NCBI GenBank assembly: GCA_030037185.1
Contig: JASHRR010000070.1
Span: 1 to 10,858, forward strand
DNA length: 10,858 nt
DNA from: Xanthobacteraceae bacterium
Lineage (GTDB): Bacteria; Pseudomonadota; Alphaproteobacteria; Rhizobiales; Xanthobacteraceae
Direction of reading: 5' to 3'
Positions 1-7,410 of the stretch are shown piece by piece. The notes under the pieces were generated by a model that saw only the letters and a list, made by a program, of their open reading frames with translations, was not told the origin of the DNA and made no database searches. The position numbers were made by a program, and so were the translations under genes. Positions within the stretch are counted from its first letter, which is position 1. The number at the start of each line of letters is the position of its first letter.

Positions 1-141
1 CGAAACTTGTGAAACACTTGCCGACATGCCTGGGGGATCCGTCCGAATAACGTCGTCCTCTTGCACTGGGGAATGAACACCAGTATTTGCCGCTGCGACT
101 TGCTGGCTCTCGCCCTCGTCATCGATGCAACCCTCTTTCAT
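1..141 (-). other. Possible N-terminal fragment of an unrecognised hydrophilic protein, running off the window
   Basis: A reading frame begins at an ATG (141-139) and stays open for 47 codons to the window edge. The start reads MKEGCIDDEGESQQ and the rest is acidic and polar with no membrane segment. The ribosome binding site is weak and third-position GC is only about half, unlike the clear genes here. I do not recognise the protein. It could be the beginning of a real gene that continues outside the window or a chance frame. Confidence 0.2.
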
Positions 142-301
142 GTGCTTTGACGGCTCGCGATTCGGATTTCGTCGATGAGCGACGGCTGGCAGTTCCGTCT
201 ACTCCCGGAATTGTCAAACTGCTGCTGGTCCCGGCAAAGCCTGGGGCGCTCCTTAGTTATCAGCGAAAATGGCGAATCGACTCGGATGTGAACCTCTTGA
301 T

Positions 302-430
302 TTATCGAGCGGCCCCTGGGCGCCGCGGCACGCCCCCGCCTTCCAGTTTGCTGATCTCGTTGGCGAGCTTGTCCAGGCTTTGCCGCGCACGCGGCAAGAG
401 CCTGTGGCCAGTGCAGCTCAGCAAACGGTC
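302..430 (-). pseudogene. Decayed fragment (copy B) of the membrane/coiled-coil protein family
   Basis: The minus strand at about 338-382 encodes RQSLDKLANEISKLE, which matches RRSIDKLAAEIIKVE of the intact gene at 1334-1750 at 10 of 15 positions. The frame runs on through a short Gly/Pro/Arg-rich tail to a TAA at 304-302, the same order as in the intact protein (coiled coil, then a Pro/Arg-rich end). Upstream of the coiled coil the frame no longer resembles the family, and no membrane helix is readable next to it. It is therefore the 3' end of a copy that has lost its front, or the displaced tail of copy A, which lies just upstream on the same strand. Confidence 0.5.
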
Positions 431-504
431 GCATGGCGTTGGTTAACCATAGGTTAAGGCGCAAATAGCGAGCTCGAGGGCGAGCCCGGCCCTCTCGAAA
501 CGCG

Positions 505-966
505 ATGAATCGCGTCGAAGCGACCAAGCCGAGCATCAACGCACCGGCGCCGCCCGGCGCGGGCTTGCGCACCGGCAGCGGTTGGTTGGGCTGGAGATAC
601 AAAAAATCGATGCCCGGCCGCCTGCAGCTTGGTGGTGAAGTCACCCGCTATTTGCGCCTATTGGCGCAAGTTGGGCGACCTTTTGCACAGCGAGGCCGAG
701 CGAGATCGTTTTGAGCTCTTGCTGGTCGGACGAAGCGATGGCTGGCGCGAGGGTGCCGGAACGGTTTGCGCAACTGCAGCCTTCAGCCGCGAAGCTCCGG
801 GTTACGCGCCAGCGAGCCTCTCCCTCGCCGTGTCGCCGTCCGACCGGTTAACAGGTGTGGCAGAAAACAACCGGCAAGACGCGATCAGTAACTTCATCGC
901 CAAAGCAACTAGCCATCTAGCGGCATGGTCCCGCCGACCGAAGGTGACGGCGTGAAACGCACGCAT
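505..966 (-). pseudogene. Decayed copy A of the membrane/coiled-coil protein family, several frameshifts and a stop
   Basis: Reading the minus strand from 966 downward gives, in order, the parts expected of this family. First comes a remnant of the membrane helix (ALAMKLLIAS near 890-915). Next is GDTARERLAGA followed by an in-frame stop (about 812-845), then AAVAQTVPAP (about 752-783). One frame over is SSDQQELKTISLGLA (about 692-737), then TKLQAA (about 620-640), and finally PVRKPAP (about 550-575). The pieces lie in different frames, so at least three indels and one stop separate them. The intact relative at 1334-1750 has the same order of helix, linker, coiled coil and Pro/Arg-rich tail. 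No function should be assigned. The identification rests on residue patterns I read directly plus memory of longer Bradyrhizobium homologues. Confidence 0.55.
652..669. repeat. Small perfect hairpin inside the decayed copy A
   Basis: TTGCGCC and GGCGCAA form a 7-bp stem around a TATT loop. No T-run follows on either strand, so it is not a convincing terminator. Its left arm is also part of a 14-bp inverted repeat shared with 457-470. Confidence 0.4.
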
Positions 967-1333
967 TTGGCATGAGCCGCACGTTGCAGCGTTTGAGGCG
1001 GCAGATATTCTTGACGCGTGCCCGCCAGGAACAGGTTTTGATATTGTAACCGTACTCCTCGGGCAATTTTGAAGATTTTGCGCTTTTGGGCTGCGAAGAT
1101 GTGGTGGAAGGCCTACTCGCTACCGCCTAGCGCAGCCTCGCTTGCGTTCGGCTGCGGCGCTCTCATTTTCGCATTCTGCTAAATTGGGCTTCAATCGTCT
1201 ACATTCGTTTCTAGATTCGCATTCTGCTCCGGACCGGACTCGATACGACCACGAACGCGCGCCTCGCCAATGCGAGGTATTCGACGGTTATGGCGCCACC
1301 TTTCCCATATTTGTCATACGGCAACATAGCCCA
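967..1333. other. Intergenic stretch with no supportable gene
   Basis: No reading frame here has a ribosome binding site, recognisable motif or coding-like base composition. Two minor structures are visible: a 7-bp inverted repeat (CGCAGCC at 1131-1137 with GGCTGCG at 1150-1156) and a 13-bp direct repeat (TTCGCATTCTGCT at 1168-1180 and 1216-1228). It lies between the end of the intact membrane protein gene and the start of the decayed copy of that gene. Confidence 0.5.
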
Positions 1334-1750
1334 TCAGGGCTGGGGCCTCGCCTGCGGTGACCGTGGGACGGAATTGCGCACCGCGGCAGCCGGGCGCGAC
1401 GGAGCTGTCGAGATCTTATCAAGGATGTCCTGCTCGGCCAGCTCCACTTTGATGATCTCTGCGGCGAGTTTGTCGATGCTCCGCCGCACCAAATCGAGAT
1501 TGGCCGGAGCAGTCGCCATCATTCCCTCTCTCGCATCACGGTAGGACTGCCAAGCCAACGCAGCAATGACACCAATGAAAAACGTGATGAGGTAGCGGGC
1601 GAAGGCGAGCGGGGCAAGTTTGCCAAGCCACGAAAGCACTTTGGTGGCCAAGTTCCGTTCGGTTGGATGAAGAGGCGGCTCATCCGGCGGCTCGGCAGCC
1701 CAACTGCCTTTGGAGAACTCGGATATTGCGAGACGCAGCTTGGAATTCAT
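1334..1750 (-). CDS. Small membrane-anchored coiled-coil protein of unknown function
   Basis: The gene encodes 138 residues. The start was set at ATG 1750 because GGAGG lies 8 bases before it; an ATG two codons earlier would sit directly on the ribosome binding site. The layout is a polar N-terminus (1-45), one membrane helix at about 47-67 (core YLITFFIGVIAALAW), a heptad-like segment at about 84-114 (LDLVRRSIDKLAAEIIKVEL) and a Pro/Ala/Arg-rich tail. This matches a hypothetical family I associate with Bradyrhizobium, usually somewhat longer in the linker between helix and coiled coil, so this copy may be a shortened form. Function is unknown; a membrane-tethered oligomer is an inference from shape. 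Two decayed relatives lie at 302-966 on the same strand. Confidence 0.7.
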   Translation of the reverse strand: MNSKLRLAISEFSKGSWAAEPPDEPPLHPTERNLATKVLSWLGKLAPLAFARYLITFFIGVIAALAWQSYRDAREGMMATAPANLDLVRRSIDKLAAEIIKVELAEQDILDKISTAPSRPAAAVRNSVPRSPQARPQP

Positions 1751-2238
1751 CGGCATCCCCTCCGATCTGCCGGCCAAACCGATGCAAAGAGGCCATCGTC
1801 GTGTGACTGGAGCAAGGCGGGAGGAAAGCCACCGCGCGGCAGAACTTTGCACGCTTACGAGCACCGACAGTCTAGCCGCGGCGTCGTCCGTGGCTGATTG
1901 ACCACGATGGGCGCGGCTCCGCGTTCCTCTTCAATACCGTTATCGGGCCGTTCTATGCGCCCGGTCAGTGGGCGTAGGCGCCGCCATCAATGTCAATCAT
2001 GACTGATCCTTCCAAGCAATAACGACGCCCGCGACTTGCGGCGACGCAAACGGCGACCGCCGACAAGAGACTTGTGAGGTCGATATCGTGGTTGTGGAAA
2101 CCTTCCAAGGCCGATGGTGTCTCGATGGGGACATGCCGGATACGCAATGAGGCGATGGCGGCGACCCAACACGTCAATACCGCGTGAAAAGCGCGGACCG
2201 GCTTTGCCTCGGTGACCGCGATACTGATTGAAGCGAAC
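1751..2238. other. Intergenic region between the peptidase and the membrane protein
   Basis: This 488-base gap lies downstream of the peptidase and upstream of the membrane protein gene. It carries the latter's ribosome binding site (GGAGG just above 1750). No intact gene is visible. A possible dehydrogenase tail at 1968-2090 is listed separately. A short CCGCG/CGCGG hairpin at 2180-2196 follows the peptidase stop by about 45 bases on the minus strand but has no T-run. Confidence 0.4.
1968..2090 (-). pseudogene. Possible remnant of a short-chain dehydrogenase C-terminus
   Basis: The minus strand encodes SAVAVCVAASRGRRY, then LEGSVMIDIDGGAYAH and a stop (TGA 1970-1968). Short-chain dehydrogenases commonly end with an AVAFLAS-like helix, a Y-TG-type turn and a strand reading roughly G-x-V-x-x-V-D-G-G. 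The resemblance is therefore in the right order and at a C-terminus. Nothing upstream in this frame shows the cofactor-binding or YxxxK motifs, so at most a fragment survives. The match is short and could be chance. Confidence 0.25.
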
Positions 2239-3474
2239 TCACTTCTTGAAGCTTGCCCCTGCCAGCTCTGCCACTGCACCCAACGTCGTCTGCGCGGCAT
2301 TGAGCCCAAGCCGGAAATCCTTATCCGAATAGGACGAGAAGCGATCGGTCGCTTGATGATAGTGTGGGTTCCAGCCAGCACCGATTTGCATGCCACGTTC
2401 GTTTTCACGCAGGCTGATCGCCGGAACATGATCCATGAATTCTGAGGAGTCGGTATTGCTCATATGAGGACCGACCGCGGCCGGATAGTCCGTGGCATAC
2501 TTCTCGTTGGCGTCGCGGAAGAAGAACGCGAGTTTCATCGCCTGATCGGCGAATTTCGCAGCGGACTGGAATTCGATGTTGATGTCGGCTTCGCGTCGTT
2601 GCTCCGCACTGATGGTGCCGTCAGGACCTGGCATGCCATGATCCCAAAGCATCATGTCGTGCTGGATCATTCCGAGCCACTTCGGCTCTGGGTAGCGGCC
2701 CGATCCCGGTGGACTTTCTTTGCCCTGCAAAGAAGCGCGCTGATCGACATAGGCGCGCGAACCGACGTGTCCGGATTCCTCATTGTTCCACAGCACAAAA
2801 CGGATCGACCGCTCGGTAACAACGTCCGGATCGCTGAAGATTCGTGCGAGCTCCATGACCAAAGCGGTCCCTGAACCATCGTCATCAGCCGCTTCGCCAA
2901 AGCCCCGGCCGTCCATGTGCGCACCGACGACATACATCTCATCCGGATACCTGGCGCCGACCTTGGTGCAATAGACCTCTTCGCTTGGCCCTGACCTCAC
3001 CGGGCCCGCGTTGAGAGCACGCAACAGAGGATCGGCTTGTGCAGCGGGATCATTGTTCGGCATCTGCGGCAGAACGAAACCGCGTAACCTCGAGCCACCA
3101 GCCCCTTTGAGGATCTGGCCGCTCGAAATTGCAACGGCTTGGGTCGCCCCTGCGCTCCGTTGAGGCCCCGGCGCGGGGGCGTTGTAAACGTATCTCACTC
3201 GCTCTGTGTTGCCACAACCGGAGCCCTTCAGCTGAGCCTCGATCCAGTCGACCGCTAAGCGGTTGCGATCCGTGCCTTGCTGCCGATCGCCGAATTGTGT
3301 CAGGCCTTTGATCGTTGCTTTATATCGCTCCAAGTCAAGGCGACCAACAAGCGCTTTCACTTGGGATTGAGGCACCGCGCCCAGCACTTGCGAAAAAGCC
3401 GGTGGCCCGCTGAGCAGTGTACAGACAACCAAACCACAGCAACGAATCGGGACCGAGAATTGTTGAACGGTCAT
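2239..3474 (-). CDS. Secreted M28-family zinc metallopeptidase (aminopeptidase-like)
   Basis: The product has 411 residues. Start ATG 3474 is preceded by GGGAGGGG at good spacing; longer in-frame starts lack this. A Sec-type signal peptide covers about residues 1-28 (hydrophobic GLVVCTLL, then PPAFS-Q as a likely cleavage site). The M28 metal site is complete. Residues H186 and D188 lie in GAHMDGRG, the bridging Asp in ADDDGSG (197-199), and the catalytic and ligand glutamates at E232/E233 in NNEESGHVGS. D342 is in NTDSSEFM and H373 in HYHQATD. Family members remove N-terminal residues from peptides, or act as carboxypeptidases, using two zinc ions. The export signal places this one in the periplasm or outside. 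The exact specificity (leucyl, glutaminyl or other) cannot be read. It stands alone, with its own promoter candidate and no co-directional partner within 300 bases. Confidence 0.9.
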   Translation of the reverse strand: MTVQQFSVPIRCCGLVVCTLLSGPPAFSQVLGAVPQSQVKALVGRLDLERYKATIKGLTQFGDRQQGTDRNRLAVDWIEAQLKGSGCGNTERVRYVYNAPAPGPQRSAGATQAVAISSGQILKGAGGSRLRGFVLPQMPNNDPAAQADPLLRALNAGPVRSGPSEEVYCTKVGARYPDEMYVVGAHMDGRGFGEAADDDGSGTALVMELARIFSDPDVVTERSIRFVLWNNEESGHVGSRAYVDQRASLQGKESPPGSGRYPEPKWLGMIQHDMMLWDHGMPGPDGTISAEQRREADINIEFQSAAKFADQAMKLAFFFRDANEKYATDYPAAVGPHMSNTDSSEFMDHVPAISLRENERGMQIGAGWNPHYHQATDRFSSYSDKDFRLGLNAAQTTLGAVAELAGASFKK

Positions 3475-3520
3475 GAGTCCCCTCCCGGACTTGGGTTTAT
3501 GCGCGTGAGCCGTTTTCGCA

Positions 3521-3549
3521 AATTTATATCGCTGCTTGATTGCTGGCAA
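3521..3549 (-). promoter_or_regulatory. Candidate promoter of the M28 peptidase gene
   Basis: On the minus strand TTGCCA (3549-3544) matches the -35 consensus at 5 of 6 positions. It is followed after exactly 17 bases by TAAATT (3526-3521), 4 of 6 to the -10 consensus. Transcription would start near 3514, giving a leader of about 40 bases before ATG 3474. The AT-rich TATAAATTT stands out against the GC-rich surroundings. Confidence 0.4.
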
Positions 3550-3865
3550 AGTCGATCGTCCGGGCGCAGGGAGACCATCGTCACAAAACGGAAATGCTCT
3601 CTGCCGTGGCAGCGCAAATCCGCTAACGCCGAAAAGCCGCTGCGCACCATCACGCAAGCCAAGGCATTCCGGCTTTTAATGGCTCGCCGCTGCTCGCAAT
3701 GGCGCGCGACTCCGCGGGATGGCCGGACCCCATGCTCAAATTTGCTGAACTTGATGCAAACAACGTCTCGCCCGATCTGCCCGTCGCGACCATCTCTCCG
3801 GCATTCCCGATCTGGGCTCGAGCAAAAGCCCCATTGCAGGACAAGCCAACATGCCCGATGATGCA

Positions 3866-3903
3866 GCCGAGCTTGGTTTTAAGGGAGGGGAGCTAAGCTC
3901 GGC
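3866..3903. repeat. Inverted repeat, 9-bp perfect arms
   Basis: GCCGAGCTT (3866-3874) pairs with AAGCTCGGC (3895-3903) around a 20-base purine-rich loop. It abuts the next inverted repeat, sharing base 3903, so on a transcript the two would form neighbouring hairpins. Confidence 0.45.
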
Positions 3904-3942
3904 GGCCCAACCGAACCGGGGGGACTCGATACGGTTGGGCCG
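3903..3942. terminator. Strong inverted repeat, 11-bp perfect arms; possible terminator or structured RNA
   Basis: CGGCCCAACCG (3903-3913) pairs with CGGTTGGGCCG (3932-3942) around an 18-base loop. It lies about 110 bases beyond the stop of the small gene at 4052-4258, which is transcribed toward it, so termination for that gene is one reading. There is no T-run on either strand, so it would have to work with Rho, stabilise a 3' end or do something else. Confidence 0.4.
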
Positions 3943-4051
3943 TCACACGTCTTAGGTTCTCGCCTGCTAGGCGTTGAAGAATGGGGCCTTCTCCGTTTTG
4001 CTGGGCCGGACTCAGCCCGAGCCGCCTCCCGCGCAGCGGCGGTTTGCTTTC

Positions 4052-4258
4052 TCAGCCATCGGCTAGCAATTCGGATTGTCGCCTGAGCGGCGACCGGCTC
4101 TTATCGCGCACTCGCGATGCTTGCTGGAGCTTCTGACTTTCCAGCGCCTGCCATCGCTCCACGAGCCCCAGCCAAAACGCCTTATCGCTGTCATTGCGAG
4201 CGGCGGCCGCGAGGCGGCGACATTCATCGGCGCGCCGCCGAAACTGTTCTACACTCAC
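4052..4258 (-). CDS. Small conserved hypothetical protein (FRRRADECRRLA type)
   Basis: The gene encodes 68 residues when started at GTG 4258, which has GGAGG six bases before it. The ATG at 4264 touches the ribosome binding site and is a poor start, though it is in frame. The N-terminal half contains VEQFRRRADECRRLAAAARN followed by DKAFWLGLVERWQALE, a pattern of two amphipathic helices. I recall many 60-90 residue proteins of this kind in Bradyrhizobium and relatives, often in many copies per genome and without known function. It has no signal peptide, membrane helix or metal motif. The tail after about residue 45 is basic (SRVRDKSRSPLRRQ). Confidence 0.7.
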   Translation of the reverse strand: MSVEQFRRRADECRRLAAAARNDSDKAFWLGLVERWQALESQKLQQASRVRDKSRSPLRRQSELLADG

Positions 4259-4705
4259 TTCCATCCTCCCTGCCGACCACCCCCTCCTTCTCTGGCCGGG
4301 AGGCCCAAAACGTGTTTCTAATTTTAGTGAGTCAAGGCTTTAATTTTCCATGAGGTTTTTTCCACTCAAACAGTGGCAGATATGCAACATCTCGACCATA
4401 TGTGGTTGAAGCTATTTTTCGTCAACTACGTCTGGATGTATCCGGCATCGCCGCCAAGACGGGTATGCGGTCCCGTTTCCCAAACCTAAGGTGACGACCT
4501 GATCGGTCAGGTGCTATCGGATGACGTTTTGGCGTCAGCCTGTAGCCCCGAGCGAATTTTGGATGATAGTCGTGCTCGGATCTAACCGTGAGCTGTCTCG
4601 GCCACGCCGGCGGTGCGCTCGCCCCGTCTGAGGCGCCGACGGGAGCCGCGCGGCTGCGCCGCATGAATACATCCTCTCCCGGGCAGGATGGCGTCCATTT
4701 TTCGT
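4259..4705. other. Intergenic region between the GH15 gene and the small hypothetical gene
   Basis: No gene is supportable here. The part near 4310-4440 is markedly AT-rich for this window and lies directly upstream of the small minus-strand gene, so it probably holds its promoter. A TTGACT box is present (minus, 4335-4330), but the hexamer 17 bases on is a poor -10. Near the GH15 stop, CATCCT (4670-4675) and AGGATG (4685-4690) form a weak 6-bp hairpin without a T-run. Confidence 0.4.
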
Positions 4706-6520
4706 TTAACCGTTAGCGCGTTGTTCCGCTGGCCCTTTAAAGCGGGTAAGATTATAGGCGGTGTTGATGAGGGAAACATGGCTGAACGCCTGCGGGAAGT
4801 TTCCCATCTGCCGCTTCATCCGGGGGTCGTATTCCTCCGCCAGCAGCCCTACGTCATTGCAAAGCGCCAGCAGACGCTCGAACATCGCGCTCGCTTCGGC
4901 GAAGCGGCCCTGCAAAATCAAGTTGTCAACGAACCAAAAGCTGCAGGCGAGGAATGCCCCTTCGCCAGGCGGCAAGCCGTCTTCTGTTTTCCCGGTATCG
5001 TAGCGGAAGACAACGCCGCTCGCCATCAGTCTTTGTTCTATTGCTTGCACCGTTCCAACTATTCGTCGATCGGAGGGAGGCAAAAAACCTACGATGGGAA
5101 GAAGTAAGAGGCTTGCATCCAATACTTTGGAACCATACGCCTGCACAAACGACCCCAGTTCGTTGTCATAGGCGTTTTGGCAGACATCGGCATGGATCGC
5201 ATCTCGAATTTTGCGCCAGTGCTCTAGCGGGCCTGGCGTGCCGAGCTGCTCGATTGCCTTCACCGCTCGGTCGAACGCGACCCATGCCATCACCTTTGAA
5301 TGGGTAAAGTGTTGGGGAGGGCCTCGCACCTCCCAGATCCCCTCATCAGGTTCACGCCAAATCGTTTCGAGATGATCCAGAAGAGCGCGACCGATAGCTG
5401 ACCATCGACCAATCGGCGGCAGTCCATGCATGCGGGCCTGGAACATTGCGTCGGCAATCTCACCATAGACGTCGAGCTGAAGTTGCACGGCAGCGCCGTT
5501 GCCGATCCGAACTGGCCTAGCCCCTTCGAAGCCCGGCAGCCACGGCACCTCCCATTCAGCCAGGCGCCGTTCGCCGCCAAGGCCATACATAATCTGCAAC
5601 TGGTCCGGGCGCCCGGCAACCGCACGCACCAGCCAGTCTCGCCAGTCTCTCGCCTCTTCGTAGTAGCTGGCGGCGCCGAACGCGAGCAGCGTGAAGGTGG
5701 CGTCCCTCAGCCAGCAATACCGGTAGTCCCAGTTGCGTACCCCCCCTGCCTGTTCGGGCAGCGAAGTCGTCGGTGCGGCGACGATTCCTCCGGTCGGCGG
5801 ATAGGTCAGGCACTTCAGCACGACAAGCGAGCGCTTGACGACCTCCGTCCAACGGCCGGCCGGAGCGCAGCGATCGGACCAGTCAGCCCAATATGTTTCC
5901 GTCTCGCGCAAGGCGCGCTCGGGATGAACTCCTTTCGGCGGCGGCAGATGAGAAGGGCCGTAACTCAGGACAAACGACACAGTCTCGTCGGCGCCGACGT
6001 CGAACTCGCCGACGCTGATAAAGTCTCGGCCGCCCAGAGGCACCGCTGTGTGCAGAACCACCATTTCGGGGCCGGCGATGGCACGCAAGCCTTGATCGCG
6101 CAGATGCTCCACCCACGGCACGATCAAGCCGTAATCAAACCGCAGAATGAACTCGGTCCGCAAAGAGACCCGGCCGCGAATGCCGCGAACTATTCGAACA
6201 AGATTGGCGCCGCCGTCGCCCAGCGGCATAAAATCCACGAGTTCAACGACCCCGGTGCTCGTCTGAAAGGTGGTCACAAGAATCGGCGAGTTCCCGAGGT
6301 AACGTCGGGTTCTCTGCGTTGTGGTTTCGTCTTGCGGCGCGATCAGCCATCGTCCGTGCTCGGAGCCACCCAGCAGCGCCGCAAAGCACGCCCCCGAATC
6401 AAACCGGGGCCAGCAGAGCCAGTCGACTGAGCCATTGATCGCAACGAGTGCTGCCGTCTCGCAGTCCCCGATCATGGCATAGTCTTCGATCCGGCGCGGC
6501 GTAATTCGCAGATCACCCAT
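4706..6520 (-). CDS. Glycoside hydrolase family 15 protein (glucoamylase/trehalase-like)
   Basis: The product has 604 residues, the usual size for bacterial GH15 enzymes. ATG 6520 follows GGAGGGGTG closely and the protein then begins with the expected IEDYAMIGDCETAALV and GSVDWLCWPRF of the N-terminal beta-sandwich domain (about 1-220). The catalytic alpha/alpha barrel starts near 240 (GGIVAAPTTSLPE, then NWDYRYCWLRDA at 263-274). The likely general acid is E397 in DEGIWEVRG and the general base E562 in LLAEEYDP, as in glucoamylases by alignment of these motifs. CSFWFVDNLILQGR (526-539) is also typical. There is no signal peptide, so it acts in the cytoplasm. GH15 members release glucose from alpha-glucans or split trehalose by inversion; sequence alone does not choose between them. 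No trehalose or glycogen gene lies beside it. Confidence 0.9.
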   Translation of the reverse strand: MGDLRITPRRIEDYAMIGDCETAALVAINGSVDWLCWPRFDSGACFAALLGGSEHGRWLIAPQDETTTQRTRRYLGNSPILVTTFQTSTGVVELVDFMPLGDGGANLVRIVRGIRGRVSLRTEFILRFDYGLIVPWVEHLRDQGLRAIAGPEMVVLHTAVPLGGRDFISVGEFDVGADETVSFVLSYGPSHLPPPKGVHPERALRETETYWADWSDRCAPAGRWTEVVKRSLVVLKCLTYPPTGGIVAAPTTSLPEQAGGVRNWDYRYCWLRDATFTLLAFGAASYYEEARDWRDWLVRAVAGRPDQLQIMYGLGGERRLAEWEVPWLPGFEGARPVRIGNGAAVQLQLDVYGEIADAMFQARMHGLPPIGRWSAIGRALLDHLETIWREPDEGIWEVRGPPQHFTHSKVMAWVAFDRAVKAIEQLGTPGPLEHWRKIRDAIHADVCQNAYDNELGSFVQAYGSKVLDASLLLLPIVGFLPPSDRRIVGTVQAIEQRLMASGVVFRYDTGKTEDGLPPGEGAFLACSFWFVDNLILQGRFAEASAMFERLLALCNDVGLLAEEYDPRMKRQMGNFPQAFSHVSLINTAYNLTRFKGPAEQRANG

Positions 6521-7410
6521 CACCCCTCCGCCTACAATCACAACCTCGCCAAGCACCACGCCGCTCGCCAAGGCGGTCTGGCGCCCATGTAAATTTCTCG
6601 TCCCTGAATGGTACCTGACCTTATCTTCAGCACGGTCGCCCGACAACATTCAAGCGGGTCTCCGGGATCGCTCTCGACTGTGAGATCTCCCGCTCTCAAC
6701 TACCAGCGGTGGCTGGGAAAGTGTTGGAATTTTCGCGATGACCAAGGACTGAGGCAAATCAACGTGCAGAAAAGTCGCAATGCAATCACTGGCTTGGTGA
6801 ACCGGGTCACATGTTTTTTTGTCTTGCAGCAATTATAGCGGACGTTGTGAGGTCTGGTGGGCGAAACCGTCGAACTGGGTCCTGACCCTGCTTGGCGATG
6901 ATCAGCTTCCCTCCGTAGCGCTTGTTCGGAATCGTTCCGCGCGCTTGCCCGTATGTGATGGGCCCGACGCGCGGCAAGCGGCATGCGAGCGCTGAGTGGA
7001 TGACTGAGTTCGGTCACCTCAGCGGTCCTGCTGAGCTTCGCCGCGTTCAACACCGTCTGTAGCTTCGATTGTTGCCGGCGCGCGTTCATCGCCGGCGCCC
7101 ATTTGGACGGACAGCTGCCTCTGTCGGGTAGCCGCGCCGACATCTGCGGCGTCTGCGACAAGCATGCCCAAACAATGATCTCGGCATATCCGGTTTGAAC
7201 GTACGCCAACATCCCGGACACCTGAAAAGGGATCGCATTAGTCCGCAATCGGCGCCAATGTCCGCCCGCCTTTGGCGGCGCGCCAGGTCGGCCGCTTATA
7301 TGAAGCGATACCTGTGACGGCGAAGCTAGTTGCGACCGCCCGTGGCGCCGGCTGACAATTGCCACAGCGAGGTGCGACGAGGTCAGCAGGCGGCACCCCT
7401 GCTTCTCAGT
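6521..7410. other. 890-base region without an intact gene
   Basis: The stretch lies upstream of the GH15 gene and downstream of the gene at 7411-8613. Bases 6521-6545 hold the GH15 ribosome binding site. I found no convincing promoter pair. A perfect TATAAT occurs on the minus strand at 6837-6832 but has no -35 box at 16-18 bases. Two open segments show coding-like third-position GC but no start or known motif: plus 7004-7198, listed separately, and a minus frame ending at about 6809. A weak hairpin, AGCAGG (7385-7390) with CCTGCT (7398-7403), follows the stop of the 7411-8613 gene. The region may contain old gene remains. Confidence 0.4.
7004..7198 (+). other. Cysteine-containing open segment, possible gene remnant
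   Basis: A frame of 64 codons opens after a TGA at 7001-7003 and ends at TGA 7196-7198. About 77% of codons end in G or C, as in the real genes here. The product has a hydrophobic start (TSAVLLSFAAF) and clustered cysteines (VCSFDCC, ICGVCDKHA) that could bind metal. There is no ATG or GTG near its beginning and no ribosome binding site, so it is not an intact gene. I do not recognise it. Confidence 0.2.

Larger units (their letters stand above)
3475..4051. other. Long gap without a supportable gene; contains two adjacent inverted repeats
   Basis: The part near 3474 holds the leader and promoter of the peptidase. Between 3550 and 3860 both strands are open in places (for example plus-strand 3629-3893), but none of the frames has a ribosome binding site or a recognisable motif. 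The most structured part is 3866-3942, listed separately. Confidence 0.4.

Noticed and set aside
138..644. 168-codon minus-strand frame
   Set aside because: It has no ribosome binding site or coherent domain. It crosses the pieces of decayed copies A and B in a mixture of right and wrong frames, so it is not an intact gene.
1876..1977. Short plus-strand tail ending NTVIGPFYAPGQWA, reminiscent of the TVxGPFY motif of intradiol ring-cleavage dioxygenases
   Set aside because: Only about a dozen residues resemble that motif, it ends at a stop where the enzyme should continue, and nothing else of the family is visible.
1965..2429. 154-codon minus-strand frame
   Set aside because: Its first half overlaps the real peptidase gene in another frame. 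Only the last 40 codons have any resemblance to a known family, listed as a weak dehydrogenase remnant.
3629..3893. Plus-strand frame in the gap after the peptidase promoter
   Set aside because: Moderate third-position GC but no ribosome binding site, no recognisable motif, and an equally open frame on the other strand.
5426..6430. 334-codon plus-strand frame
   Set aside because: Wholly antisense to the GH15 gene, whose motifs are unmistakable. It is a by-product of high GC.
6832..6837. Perfect TATAAT on the minus strand
   Set aside because: No acceptable -35 box lies 16-18 bases upstream, and it is more than 300 bases from the GH15 start.
6700..7365. 221-codon minus-strand frame
   Set aside because: No start signal, no domain and patchy composition; likely a chance opening in GC-rich intergenic DNA.
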